Position numbers and translations under genes: made by a program. Below are positions 6,306-7,113 of a stretch of DNA of 7,113 bases, in pieces (the first letter of the stretch is position 1; every line of letters starts with the position of its first letter). Origin of the DNA: Bifidobacterium breve (GTDB lineage Bacteria; Actinomycetota; Actinomycetes; S36-B12); contig CAMBQX010000091.1 in NCBI GenBank assembly GCA_945870085.1, positions 1 through 7,113 on the forward strand, read 5' to 3'. The notes under the pieces are model-generated. The model searched no databases and was not told the DNA's origin. It saw only the letters and a program-made list of their open reading frames with translations.

Positions 6306-7113
6306 GGCCACCGCCAAGTATCCGAGCGATGCTGCGCTGTGCACGAGATGGGCTGGAGCGCCACGCGATGGTGCCTCGGCGACTTGGGTTAATTGTCAGG
6401 CCACTCGCGCGGCCAAAGAAACGGCCGGGCCAGGCCATAACAAAATTAGGTTCGCTCATTTTCCCCATATGCACGGTTCGAACATTTGCCTCGGTGCCAG
6501 TTTGTAACTCCACCCCGAACACCCCACGCTGCCCAATCCGAGCCCGGTCCAGGCCGGTCGCCACGATGGACCCTGTCGCCCGCCATTGCCATTTATTGAC
6601 GTCAACTTGCTCCCAAGCCATTGGCAACCTGGCGAGAACCACATTTGCGCCTTGCAGCATGACAAAGTTCGCGGCCACTACTTTGCCGAACATGGCGAAG
6701 GGATCAACTGTGCTACCACTTAGCGTTACTTCGTCGCCATTTACGGCAAACTCAATGAGCAGATGACAAAGGCGCTGGCGGGCAAATGGCACAGCTTGCA
6801 GGCCCAAAGCTGTTACCTCTCGCCACCAGCGCGCATCGTGGCCAAGCATTGGTGGCTCAACTAAGTCAGTAGGGGCTCCCCAATAATGCCGCTCCCCTTC
6901 TGCGGTGATCGGTACGTCAATCACATATGTCCAACGCAAATAGCGAATTACATTACGAATACCCGCAATGTCACCACGCAATAAACACCCCACAGCCACC
7001 TTGTTAATCGGTGGGATTTCACCTATCAATTTCACATCAATGTCACGCGCATATTCGGCCAAGACCTCAACTATGGGTGCTGCATCTTCATCATTGACCA
7101 GTAACACCGCTGC
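6298..7113 (-). CDS. Unrecognised protein, C-terminal 271 residues (cut by right edge)
   Basis: The minus-strand frame is open to the window edge. The visible N-terminal residues (AAVLLVNDEDAAPIVEVLAE) already look like the middle of an alpha/beta domain, so the GTG at 7107 is probably not the true start. I do not recognise the family. Visible residues 1-90 look like alternating strands and helices, with a Trp/Tyr-rich WTYVIDVP (61-68) and HYWGAP (76-81). Residues 120-220 read as successive short beta-strands (for example DEVTLSGSTVDPFAMFG, KWQWRATGSIVATG, RGVFGVELQTG), compatible with a beta-sandwich accessory domain. The last 35 residues are basic, with seven Arg between 245 and 270, and could bind membrane or polyanion. 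No transmembrane segment or signal peptide is seen. The stop overlaps the GT4 start by 8 nt, so the two are probably co-translated. A glycosyltransferase or phosphotransferase with an added C-terminal domain is one possibility, unproven. Confidence 0.75.
   Translation of the reverse strand, partial: AAVLLVNDEDAAPIVEVLAEYARDIDVKLIGEIPPINKVAVGCLLRGDIAGIRNVIRYLRWTYVIDVPITAEGERHYWGAPTDLVEPPMLGHDARWWREVTALGLQAVPFARQRLCHLLIEFAVNGDEVTLSGSTVDPFAMFGKVVAANFVMLQGANVVLARLPMAWEQVDVNKWQWRATGSIVATGLDRARIGQRGVFGVELQTGTEANVRTVHMGKMSEPNFVMAWPGRFFGRASGLTINPSRRGTIAWRSSPSRAQRSIARILGGGRG

Noticed and set aside
6306..6344. Longer GT4 start at ATG 6344
   Set aside because: The extra 13 residues precede the normal Rossmann strand start, and the ATG would overlap the upstream gene by 47 nt without a good ribosome site. 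GTG 6305 or 6311 is more natural.
6329..6766. Plus-strand open frame of 145 codons
   Set aside because: It is antisense to the right-edge gene. The minus-strand frame is longer, runs to the window edge and joins the GT4 gene with a typical overlap.
1..7113. tRNA, rRNA, CRISPR array, insertion sequence or phage features
   Set aside because: I saw no cloverleaf-type sequence, regularly spaced repeat, transposase motif or terminal inverted repeat; coding sequence accounts for nearly every base.

Overview
The window is a compact bacterial locus, coding almost throughout, for making, modifying and exporting a phosphate-linked cell-surface polymer of the teichoic-acid type. The organism is probably an actinobacterium. 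The evidence is GTG and TTG starts, Ala/Arg/Val-rich proteins, GC estimated by eye in the mid-50s percent (not counted), a possible leaderless start, and a left-edge protein that resembles an actinobacterial teichoic-acid-locus family. Overlapping gene ends and the lack of spacers suggest a small, streamlined genome. I cannot name the genus.

The left half (about 3243 down to the left edge) is a minus-strand operon. In transcription order it holds an ABC-2 exporter permease (TagG/Wzm type), its nucleotide-binding subunit (TagH/Wzt type, with several ATPase motifs altered), a PAPS-type sulfotransferase, and the N-terminal part of a protein cut by the left edge. Spacing is 1 nt, 16 nt and a 4-nt GTGA overlap, so the four genes are very likely co-translated.

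The middle (3225-5170) is a plus-strand pair running head-to-head with the operon. A CDP-glycerol/ribitol glycerophosphotransferase-like polymerase (TagF catalytic fold) is joined by an ATGA overlap to a LicC-like CTP:phosphoalcohol cytidylyltransferase. The second gene would make a CDP-alcohol, the first would polymerise or transfer the phosphoalcohol unit, and the divergent ABC exporter would move the product across the membrane.

The right part (7113 down to 5154) is a second minus-strand unit: the C-terminal part of a protein I do not recognise, cut by the right edge, followed with an 8-nt overlap by a GT4 glycosyltransferase. The GT4 gene converges on the cytidylyltransferase with a 17-nt 3' overlap.

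The most unusual points are the ABC subunit whose Walker A lysine, signature glycine and switch histidine are all replaced while Walker B is kept, and a sulfotransferase inside a teichoic-acid-type export operon, which raises the possibility of a sulfated wall polymer. No RNA gene, CRISPR array, insertion sequence or convincing intrinsic terminator was seen. No gene-free stretch exceeds 20 bases.
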